Assembly (NCBI RefSeq): GCF_001182785.1
Contig: NZ_CP012099.1
Span: forward strand, 364,501 to 428,500
Source of the DNA: Bacillus thuringiensis
GTDB taxonomy: Bacteria; Bacillota; Bacilli; Bacillales; Bacillaceae_G
Direction of reading: 5' to 3'
DNA length: 64,000 bases
The notes under the pieces: generated by a model
Told to the model about the DNA's origin: nothing
What the model saw: only the letters and a program-made list of their open reading frames with translations
The model's database searches: none
Part shown: one piece after another, positions 16,640 through 24,359 of the stretch
How the letters are laid out: each line of letters starts with the position of its first letter
Position numbering within the stretch: the stretch's first letter is position 1
Position numbers and translations under genes: made by a program

Positions 16640-17905
16640 GTGGAGCAGTTTCCGAATTCGTTATCAATTACATTGCTTGGTAGTGCTGGTGGAGCAGCAA
16701 AAGCAGTTTTAGCAATTTTAAATCAAGCGATAGCAAATGAAAAAGATCCAATTTATGAAGTATTAAAGAATGCCAAATTTCATTTGGTGGATATAAAGCA
16801 AAAAGATAGGACTTATTATGATGAGTTGTTTTCGAATTTGAAAAGTCAATTATATTTATATGAAATAAACCTTCATAATGTAGTGGAATTTAAACAACAT
16901 TTAAAAGAAAAAAGAACGAGTGTTGTGATTGATGTTTCAGGGGCAGATACAATTAGAGTATTAAGCTGCTGTAATGAACTAGGAATTTGTTATATTAACT
17001 CAGCCTTGGAAAATGAGGCAGTAGATCAGGACGATAGCTTAATCGGCTTTCAGCTTACGGAAAGATATACAAGGTTTGAGAAGGAGAAAGAGAAATTTAC
17101 AAATACAAAAGCAATTATAGGTTCAGGTATGAATCCAGGTGTTGTTCAATGGATGGTTGTTGAGCTTATGAAGGAACGACCAAATGAAAGGCCAAGAGCA
17201 TGTTATATTGTAGAACATGACACGTCGTTTTTGAATGATACAGCACTTATAAAGCCACATACACTTTATGCTTCATGGGCAGTAGAGCGATTTTTAGATG
17301 AAGCAATCTGGAGTTATCCGATGTATATGAGTCATCATCGTCCTCTTTACTTTTATGAAGATGTATATGCTTCAGAGTATAAAGTGAAGTTAGGAGAAAA
17401 AGAATTCTATGGTTGTTTAATGCCACATGAGGAAGTATTAATTTTAGGGAAAAACTTTAATATGGAAGTTGGTTTTCTTTACCGAATTAATGAGTATACA
17501 ACAAATATAATTAGACAGAACTTAGATCAAGTAGAAGATTTATGGAACTGGAATCGTAAAGTATTTAATCCAGCGGAAGAAGAGGTTGCTGGAGAAGACC
17601 TGGTCGGTGTGTTACTCGTTTATGAAAATAGTGAGACATATATGTATAATGTGATGAATAGTAGCCAAGTTTTTCGTAAATATAAAACGAATGCAACGTA
17701 TTTTCAGGTAGGGTGCGGGATTTATGCAGGCTTGTGCAGTATATTTTTAGATCAATTTGAACAAGGTGCTTATTACGTCGAGGAGTTGTTATTAAATACA
17801 GAAAGTAAGTACGGTGAATATTTAAATTTATATATGAGGGATTTTGTAGTAGGGCATAATAATTTTACGGATGGATTGTTACATGATAGGGTAAGGTGGA
17901 TGTAA
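16640..17905 (+). CDS. Homospermidine synthase-like / saccharopine dehydrogenase-like protein
   Basis: 421 residues from GTG at 16640, which has AGGGG 8 bases upstream; the in-frame TTG at 16634 is only 2 bases from it. The N-terminus ITLLGSAGGAAKAVLAI is a dinucleotide-binding fold with a GSAGG variant of GxGGxG. IIGSGMNPGVVQWMVV near 160 and YASWAVERFLDEA near 213 resemble the HGANPGLVS and NTWSVxGF motifs of bacterial homospermidine synthases. If active it would use NAD and an amine such as putrescine, but key residues cannot be confirmed. It follows the coat genes and ends at a palindromic terminator. Polyamine production during sporulation is a speculation from context. Confidence 0.62.
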   Translation: MEQFPNSLSITLLGSAGGAAKAVLAILNQAIANEKDPIYEVLKNAKFHLVDIKQKDRTYYDELFSNLKSQLYLYEINLHNVVEFKQHLKEKRTSVVIDVSGADTIRVLSCCNELGICYINSALENEAVDQDDSLIGFQLTERYTRFEKEKEKFTNTKAIIGSGMNPGVVQWMVVELMKERPNERPRACYIVEHDTSFLNDTALIKPHTLYASWAVERFLDEAIWSYPMYMSHHRPLYFYEDVYASEYKVKLGEKEFYGCLMPHEEVLILGKNFNMEVGFLYRINEYTTNIIRQNLDQVEDLWNWNRKVFNPAEEEVAGEDLVGVLLVYENSETYMYNVMNSSQVFRKYKTNATYFQVGCGIYAGLCSIFLDQFEQGAYYVEELLLNTESKYGEYLNLYMRDFVVGHNNFTDGLLHDRVRWM

Positions 17906-17910
17906 GTTGT

Positions 17911-17946
17911 TACTAAAAGGAAGGAGAGCTCTCCTTCCTTTTAGTA
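17911..17946. terminator. Perfect 36-bp palindrome, probable terminator
   Basis: Bases 17911-17928 are the exact reverse complement of 17929-17946 with no spacer, GC-rich in the middle (GGAGAGCTCTCC) and A/T at the ends, just after the homospermidine-synthase-like stop. Confidence 0.75.
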
Positions 17947-18047
17947 TTATAAGGTTAAATATTGCCCTGAAAGCAATTTCATACTTATAATTTAAGGAGA
18001 TAACATATAAAACGTTATTTTTTGTATTGATCATGAGGAGTATTCAT

Positions 18048-19274
18048 ATGAACAAATTGAAAAGCTTAATTTATGAAGAAAGAGAAGCTTTAAAAGTATT
18101 TTTATTGTTATTCTATATTATATTTTTTTTATATGACGTTATTTATTACTTTGTGTATCCGGCTATGGACATTAATGGTGCAAGGATAGGATGGCCAGAA
18201 GGTGGTATGGGGATAGGGGTTTATATATTAGTAATATCTTTATTTCCTATTTCAGTATATCTTCAAAAAAAAGGTTATGTATATTTTGTGAAATATTTGT
18301 TTTTAATTGGGTATATGTTTATTGATATCATAAATAATTTAATGATTTATTTAAACAGTAATCGTGTTTTTGAAAATGGAAATATGGTTGAAATATTGTT
18401 AATTTTATTTGCGCCGATATTTGTGAATAGAAAGTATTTTTACTTAGTTTCTTTTAGTGTAATTGGAAAGTATGTATTTTTCACTTTGATATTACAAGAT
18501 ATTAAAGTTGTGATTCCACTTGTTTTATGTATATTCTTTTTTATTATTTCACATTCTTTATTAAAACGATTTCAATCTTATGTAAGAACAGTGGTTGAAA
18601 TGATGAACAATATGAAAGAGACGGAAAATTTAGCAGTGATTGGGACTATGTCTACAACGATTGCCCATGAAATTCGAAATCCGCTAACAGCGTTAAAAGG
18701 GTTTACGCAAATGCAAAAAGAAAGAAACCCAACTGATACGATGAGCTACAACATTATGCTACAAGAAATTGAAAGGATTAATGGATTTGTTAGTGAATTG
18801 ATGTTGTTAGGAAAGCCAAAGCCAACAAATTATGAAAGATGTAATATACGAGCCATTCTTCTATATGTTGTGCAGCTAATGGAAAGTTATGCAACGCAAT
18901 ATAGAGTTAAATGCCATTTACAAGTAGATGGGAATTTACCGGCTATAAACGGTGATGATAAGCAATTAAAACAAGTGTTATTAAATATCATTAAAAATGG
19001 AATAGAATCAATGCCAGAGGGTGGAGAAATTCATATCCGTGCATATCAAAAAACGCAAGGACATTTGTGTATTTCTGTCGAAGACCAAGGATTTGGTATA
19101 GAGAATGAGAAATTAGGAAAAATCGGCAAGGCTTTTTACACAACAAAGGAGAATGGTACAGGACTTGGATTAATGATTACATATAAAATTATTAAGGAAC
19201 ATCAAGGAAGTATCACAATTCAAAGTAGTGTAGGAGTAGGAACGAAAGTAGAAATTTTTCTGCCGACCGTTTAA
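18048..19274 (+). CDS. Orphan membrane sensor histidine kinase (sporulation-kinase-like)
   Basis: 408 residues from ATG at 18048 (TGAGGAG 7 bases upstream; upstream TTG and ATG codons are too close to that site). About six hydrophobic segments fill residues 15-175 with very short loops, so the sensor is membrane-embedded. The HisKA domain has the phosphorylated His in TIAHEIRNPLTALKGF near 205, and the ATP-binding domain shows N-box NIIKNGIESMP near 322, G1 VEDQGFGIENEKLG near 344 and G2 GTGLGLMIT near 371. No response regulator is adjacent. This matches the KinB-like multi-helix phosphorelay kinases of Bacillus, but the target (Spo0F or other) is unproven. Confidence 0.85.
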   Translation: MNKLKSLIYEEREALKVFLLLFYIIFFLYDVIYYFVYPAMDINGARIGWPEGGMGIGVYILVISLFPISVYLQKKGYVYFVKYLFLIGYMFIDIINNLMIYLNSNRVFENGNMVEILLILFAPIFVNRKYFYLVSFSVIGKYVFFTLILQDIKVVIPLVLCIFFFIISHSLLKRFQSYVRTVVEMMNNMKETENLAVIGTMSTTIAHEIRNPLTALKGFTQMQKERNPTDTMSYNIMLQEIERINGFVSELMLLGKPKPTNYERCNIRAILLYVVQLMESYATQYRVKCHLQVDGNLPAINGDDKQLKQVLLNIIKNGIESMPEGGEIHIRAYQKTQGHLCISVEDQGFGIENEKLGKIGKAFYTTKENGTGLGLMITYKIIKEHQGSITIQSSVGVGTKVEIFLPTV

Positions 19275-19306
19275 TGTATTGGGAGAAAAGATTTTTCAGA
19301 AAAGTG

Positions 19307-19362
19307 TTCTTGTTGTGTAAATATAAACATTTTATAAAATGTTTCAAGAAGGGTTTTTTTTA
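19307..19362 (+). terminator. Terminator after the sensor kinase
   Basis: Outer stem TTCTTG/CAAGAA encloses an exact 20-base palindrome at 19325-19344 (AAACATTTTA and complement), followed by GGG and eight T. Confidence 0.7.
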
Positions 19363-19448
19363 TAAAATACTTCGTTTATAATGGAGGAAAATATCGACAT
19401 GAGATTGGTTGCTCATGTAACGGTTCAGTAGTGTTACGAAAAGATAAG

Positions 19449-19475
19449 AAGGGGTGCACGCGCATCCTTTTTTCT
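19449..19475 (+). terminator. Small terminator-like hairpin ahead of the PqqD-like gene
   Basis: AAGGGGTGC pairs with GCATCCTTT around an ACGC loop (two G-U pairs), followed by T6. A 10-codon frame (MRLVAHVTVQ, 19399-19431) with GGAGG upstream precedes it. Together they look like a leader, but this is weak. Confidence 0.4.
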
Positions 19476-19500
19476 ATGCAGATATTATGAAAGAGGTGGT

Positions 19501-19884
19501 ATGATGGAATTAACATTAAATTCGACTGTATGTTTACATACAATTCAATTTCGAAAAGAGCAAAAGAATTATATTGTAAAAGATACAATTACAGGAGAAA
19601 AATATGAAATGCCGCCACTTTGGATTGATGCACTAGCAATGATGCGTGACGGTTTTTTATTGGGTGAAATTGAGGAGAAATTAAAAGAAGAGTATCCAGC
19701 TGAAGAAGTAAATATGTTAGCGTTCACGAGGCAATTGTTAGAGTTGGAACTTGTTGAAATGGTAGATGGTGAAGAGATAGCTTGCACAAAGAAGAAAGAG
19801 ATTGATTGTTTAGCTTGGGTACGTCCTCGTGTGGAACAATTCTTTCTTAATTTAAATAGAAAATATAGAAGCAAAGGTCAGTAA
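19501..19884 (+). CDS. Small PqqD-like (RRE-fold) protein, function unknown
   Basis: 127 residues, soluble. Residues 22-95 read like the PqqD/RiPP-recognition-element fold: two beta strands (NYIVKDTITGEKYEMP), then IDALAMMRDGFLLGEIEEKL, EEYPAEEVNMLAFTRQLLEL and LVEMVDGEE, i.e. strand-strand-helix-helix-helix with the typical 'W-DAL-...-DG' start and closing 'L...L-ELV'. A basic C-terminal tail follows (RKYRSKG). GAGGTGG precedes the ATG pair at 19501/19504. No radical-SAM enzyme or RiPP precursor lies nearby, so it may simply be a winged-helix relative. The family call is a pattern judgement made without an alignment. Confidence 0.55.
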   Translation: MMELTLNSTVCLHTIQFRKEQKNYIVKDTITGEKYEMPPLWIDALAMMRDGFLLGEIEEKLKEEYPAEEVNMLAFTRQLLELELVEMVDGEEIACTKKKEIDCLAWVRPRVEQFFLNLNRKYRSKGQ

Positions 19885-19901
19885 TGACCTTTGCTTTTTT
19901 T
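19869..19901 (+). terminator. Terminator overlapping the PqqD-like gene stop
   Basis: AAGCAAAGGTCA / TGACCTTTGCTT, 12-base perfect stem, GTAA loop, T7 tail. Confidence 0.9.
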
Positions 19902-19911
19902 GTAGCTCCAT

Positions 19912-20544
19912 TTAAAAAATAACAGCAAATGCTCTTGCGAAAGCACCGTCACTATTTTTAATTTTTAAAGGTGCTGCTGAGAAAAAGAAACGTTTTGCTT
20001 CGATAGCATCTAGATTTGTTAAGTTTTCAATTAAATAAATATTATTCCCTAATAATATGTGATGAATCGGTGATGTTTCTGTTGTAACTTCATCAGGAGA
20101 AATGAAATCTAAACCGATAGATTTTACTTTTAATTGAACTAGTTCTTCAGCTAATTCTTCAGAAAGATAAAATGCTTCTTTCTCATAAGCTTCTGTATTC
20201 CATTTAGTGGATAGATTGGAATGAAAAATAACAATATCACCTTCTTTTATGTCAGTATTATGCAATACTGCCTTAGGTAATTTTCGCTCTTGAATATGTG
20301 TTACATCTATAAGAACAGCTTCGCCTACAAATTGATCTAGCGGTAATTGATCAATAGTTGTTGCTCCTGAAATAAAATGCGCAGGAGCATCACAATGCGT
20401 GCCAACATGAACGACAGAATGAAAATCTGTAACTTGATAGCCTGCTTCTTCAACGCTTGTAACAGCTTCTAGTTGTATTTTAGGTGTTCCAGGAAATTGA
20501 GACATATTATTTTCAAATGTTTGCGATAGATCAATTACTTTCAT
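19912..20544 (-). CDS. Cyclase-family hydrolase (kynurenine-formamidase-like) under SAM riboswitch
   Basis: 210 residues from ATG at 20544 (GGAGG 8 bases upstream; longer in-frame starts precede the ribosome site). The metal-binding signature of the cyclase/KynB family is exact: HVGTHCDAPAHF near 47-58, with IDVTH near 81, EGDIVIFHS near 100 and the conserved GLDFISPDE near 143. These enzymes hydrolyse amide bonds with bound zinc or manganese. The gene stands alone, with no tryptophan-degradation neighbours. An S-box (SAM-I) riboswitch and terminator lie in its leader, so it should be made when S-adenosylmethionine is scarce. The role is therefore likely in sulfur or methionine metabolism, not in kynurenine breakdown. 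The substrate is unknown. Confidence 0.85.
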   Translation of the reverse strand: MKVIDLSQTFENNMSQFPGTPKIQLEAVTSVEEAGYQVTDFHSVVHVGTHCDAPAHFISGATTIDQLPLDQFVGEAVLIDVTHIQERKLPKAVLHNTDIKEGDIVIFHSNLSTKWNTEAYEKEAFYLSEELAEELVQLKVKSIGLDFISPDEVTTETSPIHHILLGNNIYLIENLTNLDAIEAKRFFFSAAPLKIKNSDGAFARAFAVIF

Positions 20545-20572
20545 TTTACATACCTCCAATATATGTTTTTCA

Positions 20573-20744
20573 AATAATAAAAAGCTCATCCTTCAGTATC
20601 AAGAAAGATGAGCTTTACATGCTAGTTGAGTTTTATCTTCCAAAATGCAATGCATTTTGCAGGAATTAGCACCTATTCAGTTTGTATAAACTGAGGTTGC
20701 TGGGCTTCAAAGGGCCGGTCCCTCTGCCTCTCTTGATAAAGAAG
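20573..20744 (-). ncRNA. SAM-I (S-box) riboswitch with intrinsic terminator
   Basis: On the minus strand the aptamer runs from 20744 to 20631: P1 5' strand TTTATC, AGAGAGG, the conserved GAGGGACCGGCCC, TGAAGCCCAGCAACC, P3 hairpin (CAGTTT/AAACTG), GGTGCTAATTCC, P4 hairpin CAAAATGC/GCATTTTG, and the closing GATAAA. The terminator (AAAGCTCATC / GATGAGCTTT, T-rich tail, 20616-20573) lies 29 bases before the cyclase ATG. A competing antiterminator from the 3' P1 strand is expected. High SAM should turn the gene off, as for other S-boxes. Confidence 0.95.
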
Positions 20745-20891
20745 TATTCAGTTTTTAAAATCGGAATTTTCCGATAGTTAAATTGTAATTCATTTCCTTT
20801 TTGCGTGCAATATAAAATAGGTATTCACCCAAATAAAGCTGCTCGCATATTGTAGCTTATGTAAATAGAATGCTGCGAAGGAGTGAGTGCA

Positions 20892-22001
20892 GTGACAGGA
20901 AATGTACTGAATTACTATGCTGGTGGTAATACAGCTAGGGGATTTCACAATTTATACGAAGAGAATTTAAAAGGATTAGACAGATTATTTATCTTAAAGG
21001 GTGGCCCAGGAACGGGAAAATCTTCTTTAATAAAGGCAATAGGTCGTGAATGGGTTGGAAAAGGATACGATATTGAATTTTTACATTGTTCTTCTGACAA
21101 TAAATCGGTTGATGGTGTAATTATCCCAAAATTAAAAGCAGGAATTGTTGATGGGACATCGCCGCATGTTATTGAGCCAAAAATGCCAGGAGTTGTTGAA
21201 GAGTATATAAATTTAGGAATTGCTTGGGACTCAGATAAGCTAAGGAAGCAGAAGTTAGAAATTGAAAGATTTGTTTCAGAAGCAAGCAAAGCTTTTCAGT
21301 CTGCTTACGCACGTTTTAAAGAGGCATTGGTTATACATGATGAGTGGGAGAAGATATATATTGATAATATAGATTTTAATAAAGCAAATGAACTAACCGA
21401 TCAGCTAATCCAGAAATTATTTGCAGATAAAGGCGGGAGACAATCGCTTGTAAAACATCGTTTTTTAGGAGCTGCTACACCGAAAGGGGCAGTTGATTTT
21501 GTTCCTAATTTAACAGAAGGGTTACCACATCGTTATTTTATAAAAGGGCGCCCAGGCTCTGGAAAATCAACGATGCTCAAAAAGTTAGCTAAGGCAGCTG
21601 AAGAAAAAGGGTTTGAAGTTGAAGTATATCATTGCGGATTTGACCCGAATAGTCTTGATATGGTTATCGTAAGAGAATTAGGCTTTGCAATTTTTGATAG
21701 CACCGCACCACATGAATATTTTCCAAGTCGCGAGGGTGATGAAATTATTGATATGTATGCCCTTATTGTTACGCCAGGGACGGATGAGAAATATGCGAAG
21801 GAAATTCGTGATGTTTCCATTCAATATAAAGCAAAAATGAATGAGGCGATGTCTTTCTTAGCGAAAGCAAAATCGGTTCGTGATAAATTAGAACGAATTT
21901 ATATTGCTGCTATGGATTTTTCAATAGTAGATGCATATAAAGATGAGATTCAAAAAGAGTTTGAACGAATTGCTACTACTGTAATCGAAAAGCAACAATA
22001 G
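20892..22001 (+). CDS. PRK06851-type protein with two P-loop ATPase halves
   Basis: 369 residues from GTG at 20892 (GAAGGAG 8 bases upstream; the in-frame GTG at 20883 overlaps that site). The protein is an internal duplication: a Walker A LKGGPGTGKSS near 35-45 followed by FLHCSSDNKSVDGVIIP, and again KGRPGSGKST near 220 followed by VYHCGFDPNSLDMVIV. Both halves end in similar long helices (KLRKQKLEIERF; KAKMNEAMSFLAKAK). Such proteins are widespread in spore-forming Firmicutes and have no established role known to me. A good terminator follows. It starts divergently from the SAM riboswitch transcript, with no other linkage. Confidence 0.8.
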   Translation: MTGNVLNYYAGGNTARGFHNLYEENLKGLDRLFILKGGPGTGKSSLIKAIGREWVGKGYDIEFLHCSSDNKSVDGVIIPKLKAGIVDGTSPHVIEPKMPGVVEEYINLGIAWDSDKLRKQKLEIERFVSEASKAFQSAYARFKEALVIHDEWEKIYIDNIDFNKANELTDQLIQKLFADKGGRQSLVKHRFLGAATPKGAVDFVPNLTEGLPHRYFIKGRPGSGKSTMLKKLAKAAEEKGFEVEVYHCGFDPNSLDMVIVRELGFAIFDSTAPHEYFPSREGDEIIDMYALIVTPGTDEKYAKEIRDVSIQYKAKMNEAMSFLAKAKSVRDKLERIYIAAMDFSIVDAYKDEIQKEFERIATTVIEKQQ

Positions 22002-22014
22002 ATGTTCCGTTTTG

Positions 22015-22041
22015 CTGTCAGTAATTTCTGACAGTTTTTTT
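22015..22041 (+). terminator. Terminator after the double P-loop gene
   Basis: CTGTCAG / CTGACAG stem, 6-base loop, T7 tail. Confidence 0.9.
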
Positions 22042-22113
22042 AGTATGTAGTAAAATTAGTAGTGTATTTGTCGAATTTCCAAGGAAATAATCAAAAAATA
22101 GAGGTGTTATGAA

Positions 22114-22896
22114 ATGAGAGAGAAAATCGAGTTGGAGTTAGAAAGAATTGAAAAAGAGAATGATGTGAAAATTTTATTTGCGGTAGAATCAGGGAGTCGT
22201 GCTTGGGGGTTTCCATCGAAAGATAGCGATTATGATGTTAGGTTTGTTTATATACATCCGGTAGAATGGTATTTATCAATTCATGATAAACGAGATGTAA
22301 TTGAATATCCAATTAGTGATGATTTAGATATAAGTGGTTGGGATATTAGAAAGGCATTGCAACTATTCGCGAAGTCGAACCCAGCTTTACTTGAGTGGAT
22401 TCGATCACCAATTTTTTATTCGAAAAACTCTAATTTTCCAGAACTACTTCAACAGATGAGTGAGAAGAATTTTGATCCAAAAGCAACGATATATCATTAT
22501 TTACATATGGCGTCGAAAAATTATCGTGAATTTTTGCAAGGTGAGAATGTAAAGCTGAAAAAGTACTTTTATGTATTACGTCCCATTTTAGCTTGTAAGT
22601 GGCTAGAAGAGAAAGCAACTTTACCTCCTGTAGAATTTGACCGATTGATTACAGAATTATCATTAGAACGTAGTGTATTAGATGAAATTGAAAAGTTGTT
22701 AATAAAGAAAAAAGCAGGTACTGAATTAGATGTTGGATTGAAAATTAAGGTGCTAAATCAATTTTTAGAAGAACAAATTCATTACTATCAGCAGTATGTA
22801 AAAGGAATTGAAAAGGGATCAGGGATCGATATTGAGAGTTTAAATACATTGTTTCGAGATACGTTGTTTGAAGCATATGAAAAAGAGCACAAGTAA
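22114..22896 (+). CDS. YcgL-type nucleotidyltransferase
   Basis: 260 residues, similar in length and layout to B. subtilis YcgL. The N-terminal nucleotidyltransferase core has the GS...DxD signature: AVESGSRAWGFPSKDSDYDVRFVY near 24-47, with Asp41 and Asp43 (approximate) as metal ligands, and later DDLDISGWDIRKAL near 69. A helical C-terminal half (about 120-260) follows, with WLEEKA and an amphipathic end. Proteins with this fold add nucleotides to small molecules or proteins; the target is not known. The stop codon (22894-22896) lies at the left arm of a terminator hairpin that has been split by the insertion sequence. Confidence 0.75.
   Translation: MREKIELELERIEKENDVKILFAVESGSRAWGFPSKDSDYDVRFVYIHPVEWYLSIHDKRDVIEYPISDDLDISGWDIRKALQLFAKSNPALLEWIRSPIFYSKNSNFPELLQQMSEKNFDPKATIYHYLHMASKNYREFLQGENVKLKKYFYVLRPILACKWLEEKATLPPVEFDRLITELSLERSVLDEIEKLLIKKKAGTELDVGLKIKVLNQFLEEQIHYYQQYVKGIEKGSGIDIESLNTLFRDTLFEAYEKEHK
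22880..22892. terminator. Left arm of a terminator split by the insertion sequence (right arm 24349-24361)
   Basis: AAAAAGAGCACAA here and its exact reverse complement at 24349-24361 would form a 13-base stem with a 6-base GTAAGT loop if the element and one AAGT copy were removed. It would have ended both the nucleotidyltransferase and the convergent MFS gene. Confidence 0.85.
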
Positions 22897-22902
22897 GTTG
22901 AA

Positions 22903-22946
22903 CTGCACCCCAATTGTTAGACACAGTCTAACAATTGGAGGTGCAG
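22903..22946 (+). promoter_or_regulatory. Long hairpin at the IS left end sequestering the orfA ribosome site
   Basis: CTGCACC...CAATTGTTAGAC pairs with GTCTAACAATTG...GGTGCAG around a 3-base loop, with T5 after it. The GGAGGTG ribosome site (22937-22943) lies in the stem, so read-through transcripts from outside should be terminated or untranslated. Confidence 0.8.
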
Positions 22947-22953
22947 TTTTTCT

Positions 22954-23472
22954 ATGGCTAAATTTACAGCTGATGAAAAAATACAAATCGTTCTACGTTA
23001 TTTGAACGGAAATGAAAGTTATCGAGAACTGGGTAGATCGCTCGGTATAAGTGACACAATCATTTTGAATTGGGTAAACCAATATAAACAGAATGGTCTG
23101 GAAGCTTTTCTAAAACGATGTACAAATTACACACAACAATTTAAACTAGACGTACTAAACTTTATGATTGAAAACGGTATGTCCTTATTTGAGACGGCAG
23201 CTATCTTTAATATTCCTGCCCCTTCAACGATTTCTGTTTGGAAAAAACAGCTCGAAACACAAGGAATTGATGCCCTTCAATCTAAGAAAAAGGGGCGTCC
23301 ATCCATGAAAAAAGATTCAAATAAACAATTAAAACAACCTTTAGCTGAAGGGTCAGTCGAAGCACTTGAAGCACGCATTAAACAGCTTGAGATGGAAAAT
23401 GAGTACTTAAAAAAGTTAAATGCCTTAGTTCAAAACAAGGAAAAATCACAAAACAAGACAAAGCGCAAGTAG
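22954..23472 (+). CDS. IS3-family transposase OrfA
   Basis: 172 residues. Two helix-turn-helix units bind the IS ends: residues 7-45 (EKIQIVLRYLNGNESYRELG then GISDTIILNWVNQY) and 55-100 (FKLDVLNFMIENGMS, AAIFNIPAPSTISVWKKQ). A basic linker (KKKGRPSMKKDSNKQ) leads to a leucine zipper near 133-158 (EALEARIKQLEMENEYLKKL). The ribosome site GGAGGTG is 10 bases before ATG 22954 and folded in the end hairpin. The A-AAA-AAG site at 23409-23415 lets some ribosomes slip into the orfB frame; non-shifting ribosomes stop at 23472 to give this regulator. Confidence 0.93.
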   Translation: MAKFTADEKIQIVLRYLNGNESYRELGRSLGISDTIILNWVNQYKQNGLEAFLKRCTNYTQQFKLDVLNFMIENGMSLFETAAIFNIPAPSTISVWKKQLETQGIDALQSKKKGRPSMKKDSNKQLKQPLAEGSVEALEARIKQLEMENEYLKKLNALVQNKEKSQNKTKRK

Positions 23473-23510
23473 TCTATGAATTAAGGCATAAATATTCGGT
23501 CAAGGCACTC

Positions 23511-24308
23511 GTGGAGCTAGCTACTATTCCTCGAAGCACGTATTATGATTTAGTAAAGAAAATGAATCGTCCAGATGTAGATGCCGATTTGAAAGCTGAG
23601 ATTAAAGCGATTTATGAGGAAAATGAAGGTCGTTATGGTTACCGTCGCATTCGTGATGAATTAACGAATCGTGGCCAGAAAGTGAACCACAAGAAGGTTC
23701 AGCGCATTATGAAAGAGCTTGGGTTAAAGTGTGTTGTGCGTATGAAGAAATATAAATCCTATAAAGGAAAAGTCGGTAGAATTGCACCTAATATTTTAGA
23801 GCGTAATTTTCATACAGATGCACCGAATCAAAAGTGGGTAACAGACATCACAGAGTTTAAATTGTTTGGAGAAAAACTGTATGTATCACCTGTATTAGAT
23901 TTGTATAATGGTGAAATTATTACCTATACAATTGGTTCTAGACCGACGTATTCGCTTGTTTCAGACATGTTAGAGAAAGCATTGGAACGTTTACCCGAAA
24001 CCCACCAGCTACTGATGCATTCGGATCAAGGATGGCATTATCAAATGAGACAGTACGTCCGGACACTTGAATCAAGAGCTATCGTCCAGAGTATGTCTCG
24101 AAAAGGAAACTGTTACGACAACGCAGTAATAGAAAATTTCTTTGGGATTATGAAGTCGGAGTTCCTCTACATAAAAGAATTTGAAAATGTAGAGCACTTT
24201 AAAATAGAATTAGAAAAATATATAGATTATTATAATACGAAACGGATTAAGGCAAAATTAAAAATGAGCCCGGTACAATACCGGACTCACTTTTATCAAG
24301 CTGCCTAA
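23511..24308 (+). CDS. IS3-family transposase OrfB (made as OrfAB fusion)
   Basis: The catalytic half, with an rve integrase core. An HTH_21-type region (YGYRRIRDELTNRG) comes first, then the DDE triad: Asp in QKWVTDITEF near 103, Asp in LMHSDQGWHY near 168, and Glu in YDNAVIENFFGIMKSE near 204. The listed start at 23511 is GTG without a ribosome site. The frame is open back to the slippery site A-AAA-AAG at 23409-23415, so the real product is the OrfAB fusion of about 451 residues running 22954-24308 by -1 frameshift. No stop or deletion interrupts it. Confidence 0.92.
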   Translation: MELATIPRSTYYDLVKKMNRPDVDADLKAEIKAIYEENEGRYGYRRIRDELTNRGQKVNHKKVQRIMKELGLKCVVRMKKYKSYKGKVGRIAPNILERNFHTDAPNQKWVTDITEFKLFGEKLYVSPVLDLYNGEIITYTIGSRPTYSLVSDMLEKALERLPETHQLLMHSDQGWHYQMRQYVRTLESRAIVQSMSRKGNCYDNAVIENFFGIMKSEFLYIKEFENVEHFKIELEKYIDYYNTKRIKAKLKMSPVQYRTHFYQAA

Positions 24309-24359
24309 TGAAATAACCGTGTCTAACTTTTAGGGGTCACTTCAAAGTTTGTGCTCTTT

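Larger units (their letters stand above)
22899..24344 (+). mobile_element. Complete IS3-family (IS150-group) insertion sequence, 1446 bp
   Basis: Imperfect terminal inverted repeats of about 28 bases begin TGAACTGCACCCC on the left and TGAAGTGACCCC on the right (read inward), both containing GTTAGACAC. A 4-base target duplication AAGT flanks it exactly (22895-22898 and 24345-24348). It carries orfA and orfB in -1 phase with an A-AAA-AAG slippery site. All parts look intact, so the element is likely young and possibly active. Confidence 0.95.
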
